Assembly: GCA_034112085.1 (NCBI GenBank)
Contig: JAWUWD010000107.1
Span: 1-64,000, forward strand
DNA length: 64,000 nt
Source of the DNA: JAWUWD01 sp034112085
GTDB taxonomy: Bacteria; Bacteroidota; Bacteroidia; Cytophagales; Cyclobacteriaceae
Reading direction: 5' to 3'
Shown: piece after piece, positions 17,152 through 25,004 of the stretch
Layout of the letters: every line of letters begins with the position of its first letter
Position numbering within the stretch: position 1 is the stretch's first letter
Position numbers and translations under genes: made by a program
The notes under the pieces: model-generated
Databases searched by the model: none
What the model was told of the DNA's origin: nothing
Seen by the model: only the letters and a program-made list of their open reading frames with translations

Positions 17152-17182
17152 TTGGAACAGGAAAAGCGAATCAGTACCTTTC
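17152..17182 (+). promoter_or_regulatory. Possible pdxA promoter
   Basis: A TTG at 17152-17154 is followed after 20 nt by TACCTTTC (17175-17182), one mismatch from TAnnTTTG. It would give a start about 15 nt before the ATG of pdxA. Confidence 0.4.
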
Positions 17183-17203
17183 GCACCACTAAGTAGTAAA
17201 TAA

Positions 17204-18232
17204 ATGAGCAAAGAATATAGAAAACCAATCATCGGAATCACTATAGGAGACATCAACGGTATAGGTCCAGAAGTAATTATTAAGGCACTAGAAAACCCTA
17301 ATATAAATAATCACATTACCCCTGTGATCTATGGTTCTACTAAGACTTTGTCATATTATAAAAAAGCGCTTGAACTAGAAAGCTTCAATTACTCCCAAGT
17401 AAGAGAACAGGAAAGTTTTAATCAGAAAAAAATCAATGTTATCAACTGTTGGGAGGAAACCATTGAAATCACCCCTGGCATCTCTACTAAAGAGGCTGGA
17501 AATGCTGCCTTCAAATCGATAGAAGCTGCTACCAAAGACCTTAAAGATGGCAAGATAGATGCCGTGGTGACTGCTCCAATCAACAAACATAATATTCAAA
17601 GTGAAGAATTCAAATTCGCTGGTCATACAGAGTACTTCACAGAAGTATTAGAGGCAAAAGATAGCTTAATGCTACTGTGTAGTGAAGATATCAGAGTAGC
17701 TGTAGTCACCGGTCACATTCCTATCAAAGATGTCAGCGCAGCAATCACCAAAGAGCGAGTAGAGAACAAACTGAAAATTCTAATTACTACTTTGAAGAAG
17801 GATTTTGGGATCACAAAGCCTAAAGTGGCGATATTAGGACTCAACCCTCACGCAGGTGAAGAGGGATTGTTGGGCGATGAGGATAAAGATATTATACTCC
17901 CGGTAATTGAGAAATTTAGAGATAAAGGTGATCTATGTTTTGGGCCATTTCCAGCTGATGGTTTTTTTGGCACCGGTACTTATCAAAAATATGATGCAGT
18001 GCTGGCGATGTATCACGATCAGGGGCTCATCCCATTCAAAACAATCGCTTTCGAATCTGGTGTAAATTTCACCGCTGGCCTCTCAGCCGTGAGAACTTCT
18101 CCGGATCATGGAACGGCTTACGACATCGCTGGACAAAATAAAGCCAGTGAACAATCTATGCGTCAAGCCATATATACGGCACTGGATATTGTGAAAAACA
18201 GAAACGAAATCGCTGAATACACCAGAGACTAG
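17204..18232 (+). CDS. pdxA: 4-hydroxythreonine-4-phosphate dehydrogenase
   Basis: Oxidises 4-phosphohydroxy-threonine in the DXP-dependent route to pyridoxal phosphate; the product condenses through PdxJ. The 342-residue protein has GITIGDINGIGPEVI at the N-terminus and the divalent-metal histidines in FAGHTEYFTEVL, LNPHAGEEGLLGDED and MYHDQGLIPFK. Conserved VRTSPDHGTAYDIAG lies near the end. The gene begins a plus-strand run. An 87-bp gap with its own -7 element separates it from the DUF177 gene. Confidence 0.97.
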   Translation: MSKEYRKPIIGITIGDINGIGPEVIIKALENPNINNHITPVIYGSTKTLSYYKKALELESFNYSQVREQESFNQKKINVINCWEETIEITPGISTKEAGNAAFKSIEAATKDLKDGKIDAVVTAPINKHNIQSEEFKFAGHTEYFTEVLEAKDSLMLLCSEDIRVAVVTGHIPIKDVSAAITKERVENKLKILITTLKKDFGITKPKVAILGLNPHAGEEGLLGDEDKDIILPVIEKFRDKGDLCFGPFPADGFFGTGTYQKYDAVLAMYHDQGLIPFKTIAFESGVNFTAGLSAVRTSPDHGTAYDIAGQNKASEQSMRQAIYTALDIVKNRNEIAEYTRD

Positions 18233-18286
18233 TTTAATTATTCACGAATCTTTCACAATCATTTTTATTTATTGAAATTATATTCC

Positions 18287-18294
18287 TAAATTTG
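18287..18294 (+). promoter_or_regulatory. -7 element before the DUF177-rpmF pair
   Basis: TAAATTTG matches the Bacteroidota -7 consensus TAnnTTTG and lies 26 nt before the GTG start of the DUF177 gene. No good -33 TTTG is seen at the usual spacing. Confidence 0.45.
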
Positions 18295-18319
18295 CGATCT
18301 TGAATTAAGGAGTGCCGCT

Positions 18320-18862
18320 GTGAATAGACTGAATGCTTATAACATTGACATCTTCAAACTTAGTAATGCTACGCATGATTATGTTTTTGAAGTGGATTCT
18401 TCGTTTTTCGAAGAATTTGAAGAAAGTCTAGCCTCAGATGGTAGAGCGAACGTCATCGTTAAGCTTCGAAAGAGCGAAACGATGATTGAGACTAATATCC
18501 AAGTAAAGGGGTCAGTCAAAGTGACTTGTGATCGTAGTTTGGAAGATTATGATCATCATCTTGATACTAATGATGATATCATATTCAAATATGGTGATGA
18601 ATGGAAGGAATTAAGTGATGAGATCGTCACTATTCCTAATGGGGAGCAGCGCATCAATCTTGCGCAGTACATTTACGAGTTCATTGGGCTAGCTATTCCA
18701 ATGAAGAGACTTCATCCTAGGTTTGAGCAAGATGAAGTTGAAGATGACGAGACCAATGAAATGATTTATTCGTCTTATGATGAGAACGAAGAAGATATTG
18801 ATAGTTCAACTACAGAGGAAGTAGATCCTCGTTGGGCAAAATTGAAAGAAATAAAAAAATAA
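18320..18862 (+). CDS. DUF177 (YceD-like) protein, GTG start
   Basis: 180 residues. It belongs to the DUF177/YceD family because of its length, the central pattern VKGSVKVTCDRSLEDYDHHL and, above all, its position immediately before rpmF, which is conserved across bacteria and plants. Known homologues (maize DUF177A, E. coli YceD) are linked to 23S rRNA or ribosome accumulation; a similar role is inferred here. Only one Cys of the usual C...C arrangement is present. The C-terminal part is strongly acidic (DEVEDDETNE, DENEEDIDSSTTEEVD). The start is GTG at 18320; no in-frame ATG lies near. Confidence 0.85.
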   Translation: MNRLNAYNIDIFKLSNATHDYVFEVDSSFFEEFEESLASDGRANVIVKLRKSETMIETNIQVKGSVKVTCDRSLEDYDHHLDTNDDIIFKYGDEWKELSDEIVTIPNGEQRINLAQYIYEFIGLAIPMKRLHPRFEQDEVEDDETNEMIYSSYDENEEDIDSSTTEEVDPRWAKLKEIKK

Positions 18863-18889
18863 CGAATACAATAATTAAAGAAGATAGCA

Positions 18890-19081
18890 ATGGCGCATCC
18901 TAAAAGAAAAATATCGAAGCAGAGAAGAGACAAAAGAAGAACTCACTATAAAGCTACTGCTAAGCAATTGGTTGTATGTCCTACAACAGGTGAATTCCAC
19001 ATGCCTCATAGAGCATTCTGGCACGAAGGAAAACTTTACTACAAAGGAAATGTGGTAATGGAGAAAGAGGTATTGGCTTAA
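18890..19081 (+). CDS. rpmF: 50S ribosomal protein L32
   Basis: 63-residue large-subunit protein beginning MAHPKRKISKQRRDKRR, the invariant L32 start. The zinc-ribbon cysteines are largely lost (only VVCPTTGEFHMPHRAF has one), so this is the zinc-free form. It lies 27 nt after the DUF177 gene and is followed by a terminator, so the two form a bicistronic unit. Confidence 0.97.
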   Translation: MAHPKRKISKQRRDKRRTHYKATAKQLVVCPTTGEFHMPHRAFWHEGKLYYKGNVVMEKEVLA

Positions 19082-19112
19082 TCGTCAATCATTCTCAATC
19101 TGGATTAATACT

Positions 19113-19138
19113 AGGGGCTTTAGCCCCTTTCTTTGTTA
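19113..19138 (+). terminator. Terminator after rpmF
   Basis: Arms AGGGGCT (19113-19119) and AGCCCCT (19122-19128) form a short tight hairpin followed by TTCTTTGTT. It separates rpmF from the fabH unit. Confidence 0.8.
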
Positions 19139-19209
19139 TATGGCAATTTTATCAGAAAACTGTACTATTATTGAGTCAAATCACCCCACTAAAAAAATGT
19201 ATTTCAGTT

Positions 19210-19237
19210 TTTGATCTGACAAAAACCTGTAACTTTG
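19210..19237 (+). promoter_or_regulatory. fabH promoter
   Basis: TTTG (19210-19213), 16 nt, then TAACTTTG (19230-19237), a full TAnnTTTG match. It lies between the rpmF terminator and the ATG of fabH at 19302, leaving a leader of about 58 nt. Confidence 0.55.
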
Positions 19238-19301
19238 GCGATTAACTTTTGATGGTCATCTGTTACATGTTATTGATAATTTGATCGGAAATAAACATTC
19301 T

Positions 19302-20300
19302 ATGAGCAATATAAAGGCAGCAATCACAGGCGTACAAGGTTATGTCCCTGAATACAGGCTTACCAATGCAGAACTCGAAACAATGGTGGAAACCAATGAC
19401 GAGTGGATCACTTCAAGAACTGGAATCAAAGAACGTAGAATTCTTAAAGGAGAAAATCAAGGGACATCTGTCATGGCAATAGCCGCTGTAAAAGGTCTAT
19501 TAGAAAAAACCAATACTGATCCTGCAGATATAGATCTAATAATTTGTGCTACAGTAACACCAGACTTAGTATTTCCTGCGACTTCAAACATTGTGGCCTC
19601 AGAAGTAGGTGCTGTGAATGCATTTAGTTACGACTTAGGTGCTGCATGTTCTGGTTTTATTTACGCACTGAGCACTGGATCTCAATTTATAGAGACTGGG
19701 AAATATAAAAAGGTGATTATCATAGGAGCAGATAAGATGTCTTCTATTGTCAATTATCAGGATAGAGCAACATGTATCATTTTTGGTGATGGTGCAGGTG
19801 CAGTAATGTTGGAACCATCTGAAGATGAGGACGGTATTATTGACTTTATGCATAAAAGTGACGGGACTGGTGAGCAATATCTTAAGCAACAAGCTGGAGG
19901 TAGTCGCTTACCTGCATCGCACGAAACAGTTGATCAACGACTGCATTATGCCCAACAAGAGGGTTCTTCAGTATTCAAGTTTGCAGTAACTAATATGGCT
20001 GATTACGCAGGTAAAATCATGGAGCGTAATAACTTAACAGGTGATGATGTAGCATATTTACTAGCCCACCAAGCCAATAAGCGGATCATTGATGCTACAG
20101 CAAGAAGGATGGAAATTGGAGATGAGAAAGTATTGATGAATATTGAGAGATATGGAAATACTACCTCCGGAACTATTCCATTATTGATGTGGGACTTTGA
20201 ATCGAAACTCAAAAAAGGTGACAATCTCATAATTGCAGCATTTGGTGGAGGGTTCACATGGGGATCTGTCTACATCAAATGGGCATATGACACTAAATAA
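19302..20300 (+). CDS. fabH: 3-oxoacyl-ACP synthase III
   Basis: Starts fatty-acid synthesis by condensing an acyl-CoA primer with malonyl-ACP. I use ATG 19302 (MSNIKAAITGVQGYVPE), giving 332 residues; a TTG at 19281 would add seven unsupported residues. The Cys-His-Asn triad is complete: Cys116 in LGAACSGFIYAL, His in LLAHQANKRIIDA and Asn in ERYGNTTSGTIPL. It heads the fabH-efp-accB-accC series. In many bacteria plsX lies between rpmF and fabH; here that place is a 220-bp gap with a terminator and a promoter. Confidence 0.96.
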   Translation: MSNIKAAITGVQGYVPEYRLTNAELETMVETNDEWITSRTGIKERRILKGENQGTSVMAIAAVKGLLEKTNTDPADIDLIICATVTPDLVFPATSNIVASEVGAVNAFSYDLGAACSGFIYALSTGSQFIETGKYKKVIIIGADKMSSIVNYQDRATCIIFGDGAGAVMLEPSEDEDGIIDFMHKSDGTGEQYLKQQAGGSRLPASHETVDQRLHYAQQEGSSVFKFAVTNMADYAGKIMERNNLTGDDVAYLLAHQANKRIIDATARRMEIGDEKVLMNIERYGNTTSGTIPLLMWDFESKLKKGDNLIIAAFGGGFTWGSVYIKWAYDTK

Positions 20301-20348
20301 TAATATAGACAGTTTTTAGACATTTATATATCAAGGAATAAATAACTT

Positions 20349-20912
20349 ATGGCATCTACAGCAGATTTTAAAAATGGACTTTGTATGGAATACAACCACG
20401 GTCTATACACCATTGTAGAGTTTCAACATGTCAAGCCCGGGAAAGGTCCTGCGTTCGTAAGGACAAAACTTAAAAACATAACTACCGGAAAAGTAATTGA
20501 AAATACATTTACTTCGGGAGTGAAAGTTACTACTGCCAGAATTGAAAGAAGGCCTCATCAATTTCTTTACAGGGATGATATGGGCTATCACTTTATGAAT
20601 ACGGAGGACTTCGAGCAATTTCCTTTAGAAGAAAAGTTGATCACTGGATACCAGTTTCTTAAAGATGGACAAAATGTTGAGATTCTTTTTCACGCAGAAA
20701 CTGAAACAGCACTTTCATGCGAGCTTCCTCCATTTGTAGAACTCCTAGTGACGTACACTGAGCCTGGTATTAAGGGAGATACAGCTACAAATGCTACTAA
20801 ACCTGCAACACTAGATACTGGGGCAATCATTCAAGTGCCCTTATTTATAGATCAAGACCAAAAAATAAAAGTAGATACGCGCGATGGTTCTTATTCTGAG
20901 CGTGTAAAATAG
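20349..20912 (+). CDS. efp: Elongation factor P
   Basis: Binds between the P and E sites and relieves ribosome stalling at polyproline stretches. The 187 residues cover the three beta-barrel domains. The loop that is post-translationally modified in other bacteria is VKPGKGPAFVR with the modifiable Lys32. The C-terminal signature KVDTRDGSYSERV is present. No EpmA/EarP modification gene is nearby. It lies 48 nt after fabH. Confidence 0.97.
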   Translation: MASTADFKNGLCMEYNHGLYTIVEFQHVKPGKGPAFVRTKLKNITTGKVIENTFTSGVKVTTARIERRPHQFLYRDDMGYHFMNTEDFEQFPLEEKLITGYQFLKDGQNVEILFHAETETALSCELPPFVELLVTYTEPGIKGDTATNATKPATLDTGAIIQVPLFIDQDQKIKVDTRDGSYSERVK

Positions 20913-20946
20913 ACATAACTTTAATCAAAAAACCAACCAATCGGCT

Positions 20947-21417
20947 ATGAAGAGTAAAGAGATAAGAGATTTAATAGACTTTATATCAAGCACAGGTCTC
21001 AATGAAGTAAATATTGAGACTGAAGAACTGAAGTTATCTGTTGTAAGAGATGCTAAAGTAAAAACACAAAGTGCTCCTGTACAAATGCAGGCGTCAGTTG
21101 CTCAAGCGGCTCCGGTAGCTACCCCTGTTGCAATTGCAGCAAGTGCAACCCCTCCTGCAGCAGATGATTCTAGTAATTACTTAGAAGTGAAGTCACCAAT
21201 GATTGGTACATTCTACAGATCAACTAATCCTGAATCGCCAGCGTTTGCCTCTGTAGGAGATAAAATTGAAGTGGGACAGACTGTCTGTATTGTAGAGGCA
21301 ATGAAGCTTTTCAATGAAATAGAGTCTGAAGTATCTGGAACTATTGTAAAAGTAATGGTAGAAAATGCGTCACCTGTAGAATACGATCAGGTGTTGTTCT
21401 TAGTTGATCCATCCTAA
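20947..21417 (+). CDS. accB: Acetyl-CoA carboxylase biotin carboxyl carrier protein
   Basis: Carries the carboxylated biotin between AccC and the carboxyltransferase. 156 residues: an N-terminal helix (EIRDLIDFISSTGLNEVNIE), an Ala/Pro-rich mobile linker (about 45-75) and the biotinyl domain, with the biotin acceptor Lys120 in VEAMKLFNEI and the preceding SPMIGTFYRS thumb. accC follows after 66 nt. Confidence 0.97.
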   Translation: MKSKEIRDLIDFISSTGLNEVNIETEELKLSVVRDAKVKTQSAPVQMQASVAQAAPVATPVAIAASATPPAADDSSNYLEVKSPMIGTFYRSTNPESPAFASVGDKIEVGQTVCIVEAMKLFNEIESEVSGTIVKVMVENASPVEYDQVLFLVDPS

Positions 21418-21483
21418 GCAAACATGGCGCAGTAATGTTTGCTGTATGCTAACACATTTTTAATCCAAAAAATTTAACAAATC

Positions 21484-22827
21484 GTGTTTAAAAAAATATT
21501 AATTGCCAATAGAGGCGAAATTGCCCTTCGCATTATTCGAACTTGTCGCGAAATGGGTGTCAAAACAGTTGCTGTGTATTCAACAGCTGACAAAGAAAGC
21601 TTACACGTAAAATTTGCAGACGAAGCAGTTTGCATAGGAAAACCACCTAGTGCTGATTCTTATCTCAATATTCCAAGAATCATCTCAGCGGCAGAAATCA
21701 CCAATGCAGATGCTATTCACCCAGGATACGGATTCTTGTCTGAAAATGCAGAATTTGCAGCTGTTTGTGAAGAATACAACATCAAGTTCATTGGAGCATC
21801 AGCTGACATGATCAACCGCATGGGTGATAAAGCTTCTGCCAAAGCGACCATGAAAAAAGCAGGTGTTCCTGTAATACCAGGGTCTGACGGCTTAATAGAC
21901 ACTATTGCTGAAGGAAAGAAGATCTCAAAAAAGATGAAATATCCAGTCATTCTTAAGGCTACAGCCGGTGGTGGTGGTCGTGGAATGAGAATTGTCCACA
22001 ACGAAGAAGGCTTTGAAAAAGCTTGGGTCGATTGTAAAATGGAATCAAAAGCAGCTTTCGGGAATGATGACCTCTATTTGGAAAAATACATTGAAGAACC
22101 TAGGCATATTGAAATACAAATCGTTGGAGACAGTAATGGGAAAGCATGCCACTTATCTGAAAGAGACTGTTCGATCCAAAGACGCCATCAAAAGCTAGTC
22201 GAAGAAACACCCTCACCAGTAGTTGATAAAAAACTACGTGAAAAAATGGGCAAAGCGGCTATCGCTGGAGCTGAAGGAATAAAATATGAAGGTGCTGGAA
22301 CTGTAGAGTTTTTGGTTGACAAACATGGTGACTTTTATTTCATGGAAATGAATACAAGGATTCAAGTTGAGCACCCGATCACAGAGGAAGTAACAGACTA
22401 TGATCTGATCAAAGAGCAAATCAAGGTAGCTGCAGGAATACCTATTTCAGGGAAGAATTATTACCCTAATCTATACGCCATGGAGTGCAGAATCAATGCA
22501 GAAGATCCTTCTAAAGATTTCAGACCTAGTCCTGGGAAAATAACAAATCTTCATATCCCTGGAGGGCATGGTGTAAGAATTGATAGTCATGTTTATGCAG
22601 GATATAGTATTCCTCCAAATTATGACTCTATGATCGCCAAGCTTATAGTGAGTGGTCAATCTAGAGAAGAAGTAATCGTGAGAATGAAGCGTGCATTACA
22701 AGAGTTTGTAATAGAAGGAGTGAAAACTACTATTCCATTTCATATCAAACTGATGGACGATGAGGAATTCAAATCAGGTCAATTCACCACTGCATTTATG
22801 GAAACCTTTGATCTTTCAGATTTATAA
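21484..22827 (+). CDS. accC: Acetyl-CoA carboxylase biotin carboxylase
   Basis: ATP-dependent carboxylation of the biotin on AccB. The start is GTG at 21484 (FKKILIANRGEIALRIIRTC follows), giving 447 residues. The ATP-grasp fold is complete: glycine-rich loop KATAGGGGRGMRIV, the catalytic EMNTRIQVEHPITE, and a C-terminal cap. It ends the fatty-acid unit and is followed by a strong terminator. Confidence 0.97.
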   Translation: MFKKILIANRGEIALRIIRTCREMGVKTVAVYSTADKESLHVKFADEAVCIGKPPSADSYLNIPRIISAAEITNADAIHPGYGFLSENAEFAAVCEEYNIKFIGASADMINRMGDKASAKATMKKAGVPVIPGSDGLIDTIAEGKKISKKMKYPVILKATAGGGGRGMRIVHNEEGFEKAWVDCKMESKAAFGNDDLYLEKYIEEPRHIEIQIVGDSNGKACHLSERDCSIQRRHQKLVEETPSPVVDKKLREKMGKAAIAGAEGIKYEGAGTVEFLVDKHGDFYFMEMNTRIQVEHPITEEVTDYDLIKEQIKVAAGIPISGKNYYPNLYAMECRINAEDPSKDFRPSPGKITNLHIPGGHGVRIDSHVYAGYSIPPNYDSMIAKLIVSGQSREEVIVRMKRALQEFVIEGVKTTIPFHIKLMDDEEFKSGQFTTAFMETFDLSDL

Positions 22828-22851
22828 AATTGCATAATCGCAATCATTTTG

Positions 22852-22892
22852 AAAGGCTACTTTAAGAATATTAAAGTAGCCTTTTCTTTTTC
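22852..22892 (+). terminator. Terminator after accC
   Basis: Arms AAAGGCTACTTTA (22852-22864) and TAAAGTAGCCTTT (22872-22884), 13 perfect pairs, followed by TCTTTT. It separates accC from the acyl carrier protein gene. Confidence 0.85.
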
Positions 22893-22960
22893 AGAGTAAG
22901 TATCCACACTTGCTAAATCACCAAGTTTTTTTAGTTTTACAAAACACAATTAAGCAGAAG

Positions 22961-23212
22961 ATGTCCAATACACAAGAAACCATAACGAATATTCTAGTAG
23001 ACAAGTTAGGTCTGGCTGCCACTGAAGTCACTCCAGATGCCAATTTCGTTAAAGATTTAGGCATAGACTCCTTAGACTATGCAGAATTAGTGATGGAATT
23101 TGAGCGAAATTTCGATATCAGAATACCTGATGAAGATGGGGAGCAGATGCAAACCATCAACCAAGCCGTCAAATACATTGACAATAAAGTATTGAATAAA
23201 AAAGAAGCTTAA
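22961..23212 (+). CDS. Acyl carrier protein
   Basis: 83 residues starting at ATG 22961 (MSNTQETITNILVDKLG); a TTG at 22910 would add 17 residues from the leader. Ser37 in LGIDSLDYAELVMEFE is the 4'-phosphopantetheine site. The C-terminal TINQAVKYIDNKV fits ACP helix 4. It stands alone behind a terminator, not next to fabD or fabF. It may be the main AcpP or a second, specialised carrier; I cannot decide, so no symbol is given. Confidence 0.9.
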   Translation: MSNTQETITNILVDKLGLAATEVTPDANFVKDLGIDSLDYAELVMEFERNFDIRIPDEDGEQMQTINQAVKYIDNKVLNKKEA

Positions 23213-23245
23213 CAGCTCCTTTTTTATTCAATACTTTATTAATTA

Positions 23246-23797
23246 TTACCCTCTAAAATGTTCGTGAACTTTGATCAATGCATAGATGGCAGCTGGTAGC
23301 CAAAACAACAAGGTAAGCACCAGGCTAATCCAGAACTCTTGAGTAATACCATAGGTAAGTCCTACTCCTAAAAACGGAATGAAAAAAGCCAATATCATCA
23401 TCAGCGTGTAATCATCATTGGCTTTTTTAGCCTCTTTCACTTCTTTTATTATTTCCTTTTTGACTTTTTTGTTCTCCCTCTTAAGTTCTTTCTTTAGCAA
23501 TTTCCCCTCGATCCCTGAGCTATTTATTTGTTGGATACGAATTTCGTGTGCTTCAACAATTTTTTTTATTGGATTTTCTTTGAGTAAAACCAGCGTTTCA
23601 GAATTACTAGCTACTAATTCTGATGGATTCACTTCTCCCAATACTTCATCATTAGCATGATAAATGTTTTCCGTAATCAGTTCATGCTTTGAACTCTCGT
23701 TAGATTTATGATTAAAATGTGCAGTATACTTTGGCGCACATGAATACAGCAGCGCAATCGACATCAATACAAAAGAATTTCGCAGTAGGTTTTTCAT
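23246..23797 (-). CDS. Lipoprotein with C-terminal Pmp3/YqaE membrane domain
   Basis: 183 residues. The N-terminus is a lipoprotein signal with lipobox LYSC (Cys20). The middle is a charged, Lys/Glu-rich coiled coil (about 95-125, GKLLKKELKRENKKVKKEI). The C-terminus carries two hydrophobic helices, MMILAFFIPFLGVGLTYGI and FWISLVLTLLFWLPAAIYAL, which match the small Pmp3/YqaE stress-membrane domain. Pmp3 proteins are usually about 50-60 residues and alone. The fusion to a lipid-anchored N-terminus implies the protein may tie two membrane layers together. It is convergent with the ACP gene. The function is unknown. Confidence 0.75.
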   Translation of the reverse strand: MKNLLRNSFVLMSIALLYSCAPKYTAHFNHKSNESSKHELITENIYHANDEVLGEVNPSELVASNSETLVLLKENPIKKIVEAHEIRIQQINSSGIEGKLLKKELKRENKKVKKEIIKEVKEAKKANDDYTLMMILAFFIPFLGVGLTYGITQEFWISLVLTLLFWLPAAIYALIKVHEHFRG

Positions 23798-23846
23798 AAT
23801 TGGTAATTTAGTTCAACTTTGTTTCGATACTAAAATACATCAATAC

Positions 23847-25004
23847 ATGACATTATCAAAGATCGTAATCACTTGCCCTCCACATATCAATACCATTCTT
23901 GCAAAAGAAGTAGAAGATCTAGGCTATGAGGTGAAAAAAATCAATCGAATGGATGTGGAAATTGAAGGCACGTTCAATGATACGATGTACCTCAATCTAC
24001 ACTTGCGGACAGGGTATCGAGTTCTCTTCCTGGTGAAGTCATTTAAAGCTACCACACCGGAACAACTTTACGATGAAGTGTGCCACATTAAATGGGAAGA
24101 AATCATGGATAAAGATGGATACTTCAGTATCCAATCTTATGTCAAAAATGATTTCATTTATGATAGTAAATATGCCAACCTTAAAATCAAAGATGCCATA
24201 GCCGATCGGTTTGTCCGAGAGTTCGGGAAGCGTCCTGACTCGGGCCCAAGTATCGACAAGGTTGTACTATTTCTACATTGGAAACTTGATCAATGCCATC
24301 TCTATATTGACACCTCTGGAGAGACCATCGCAAAACATGGCTATCGGAAAATTCCTTTTAAAGCTCCAATGCTTGAGGCATTGGCGGCAGCAACGATAAA
24401 GGCTAGCCAGTGGGATGGTAAGTCCTCATTTGTTAACCCAATGTGCGGTAGTGGTACGCTTGCTATTGAGGCAGCACTGATAGCCATTAATAAGGCCCCA
24501 GGGCTGATGCGTGACAATTTTGGCTTCATGCATATCAAAGGCTACAACTATGCCTACTGGGATAAAATCAAAAAAGAAGCAGAGGAAGCTGTCTTAGACA
24601 CCATTTCATTTAAAATAACTGCCTCGGACATGAGTCCAGAAGCATTAAAAGTATCTAGAATGAATGCCGCATATGCTAAGGTTGATCACTTGATCAGCTT
24701 CGAATTATGTGATTTCTCTAGAACAACAATTCCTGAAACTCCTGGAGTCGTGATGATCAATCCTGAGTACGGAGAACGTCTTGGTGAAGAAGAGGAATTG
24801 GTAAAAGTATATCAACAAATTGGCGATTTCTTTAAGAAAAGTTGTTCTGGGTATATGGGTTATATATTCACAGGGAACATGAATCTTGCTAAGAAAATTG
24901 GTTTACGTGCTAAAAGAAGGATTGAGTTTTTCAATGCTATGATTGATTGTCGCTTGCTAGAATATGAGCTTTATGTTGGAAGTAAGAGAGAAGAAAATAA
25001 TTGA
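23847..25004 (+). CDS. THUMP-domain SAM-dependent RNA methyltransferase
   Basis: 385 residues: an N-terminal THUMP RNA-binding region (about 40-160) and a C-terminal Rossmann methyltransferase with SAM motif FVNPMCGSGTLAIEAALIA and catalytic motif IV MINPEYGERLGEEEEL. The domain order and the NAPG-like KAPGLMRDNFGF segment match the RlmL-N/YpsC group that makes N2-methylguanosine in 23S rRNA. Motif IV is NPEY rather than the common NPPY. The stop codon overlaps the TTG start of the next gene. Confidence 0.88.
   Translation: MTLSKIVITCPPHINTILAKEVEDLGYEVKKINRMDVEIEGTFNDTMYLNLHLRTGYRVLFLVKSFKATTPEQLYDEVCHIKWEEIMDKDGYFSIQSYVKNDFIYDSKYANLKIKDAIADRFVREFGKRPDSGPSIDKVVLFLHWKLDQCHLYIDTSGETIAKHGYRKIPFKAPMLEALAAATIKASQWDGKSSFVNPMCGSGTLAIEAALIAINKAPGLMRDNFGFMHIKGYNYAYWDKIKKEAEEAVLDTISFKITASDMSPEALKVSRMNAAYAKVDHLISFELCDFSRTTIPETPGVVMINPEYGERLGEEEELVKVYQQIGDFFKKSCSGYMGYIFTGNMNLAKKIGLRAKRRIEFFNAMIDCRLLEYELYVGSKREENN

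Noticed and set aside
19281..19301. TTG start for fabH, and likewise TTG 22910 for the ACP
   Set aside because: Good ATG starts just downstream agree with family N-termini; the extra residues come from leader sequence.
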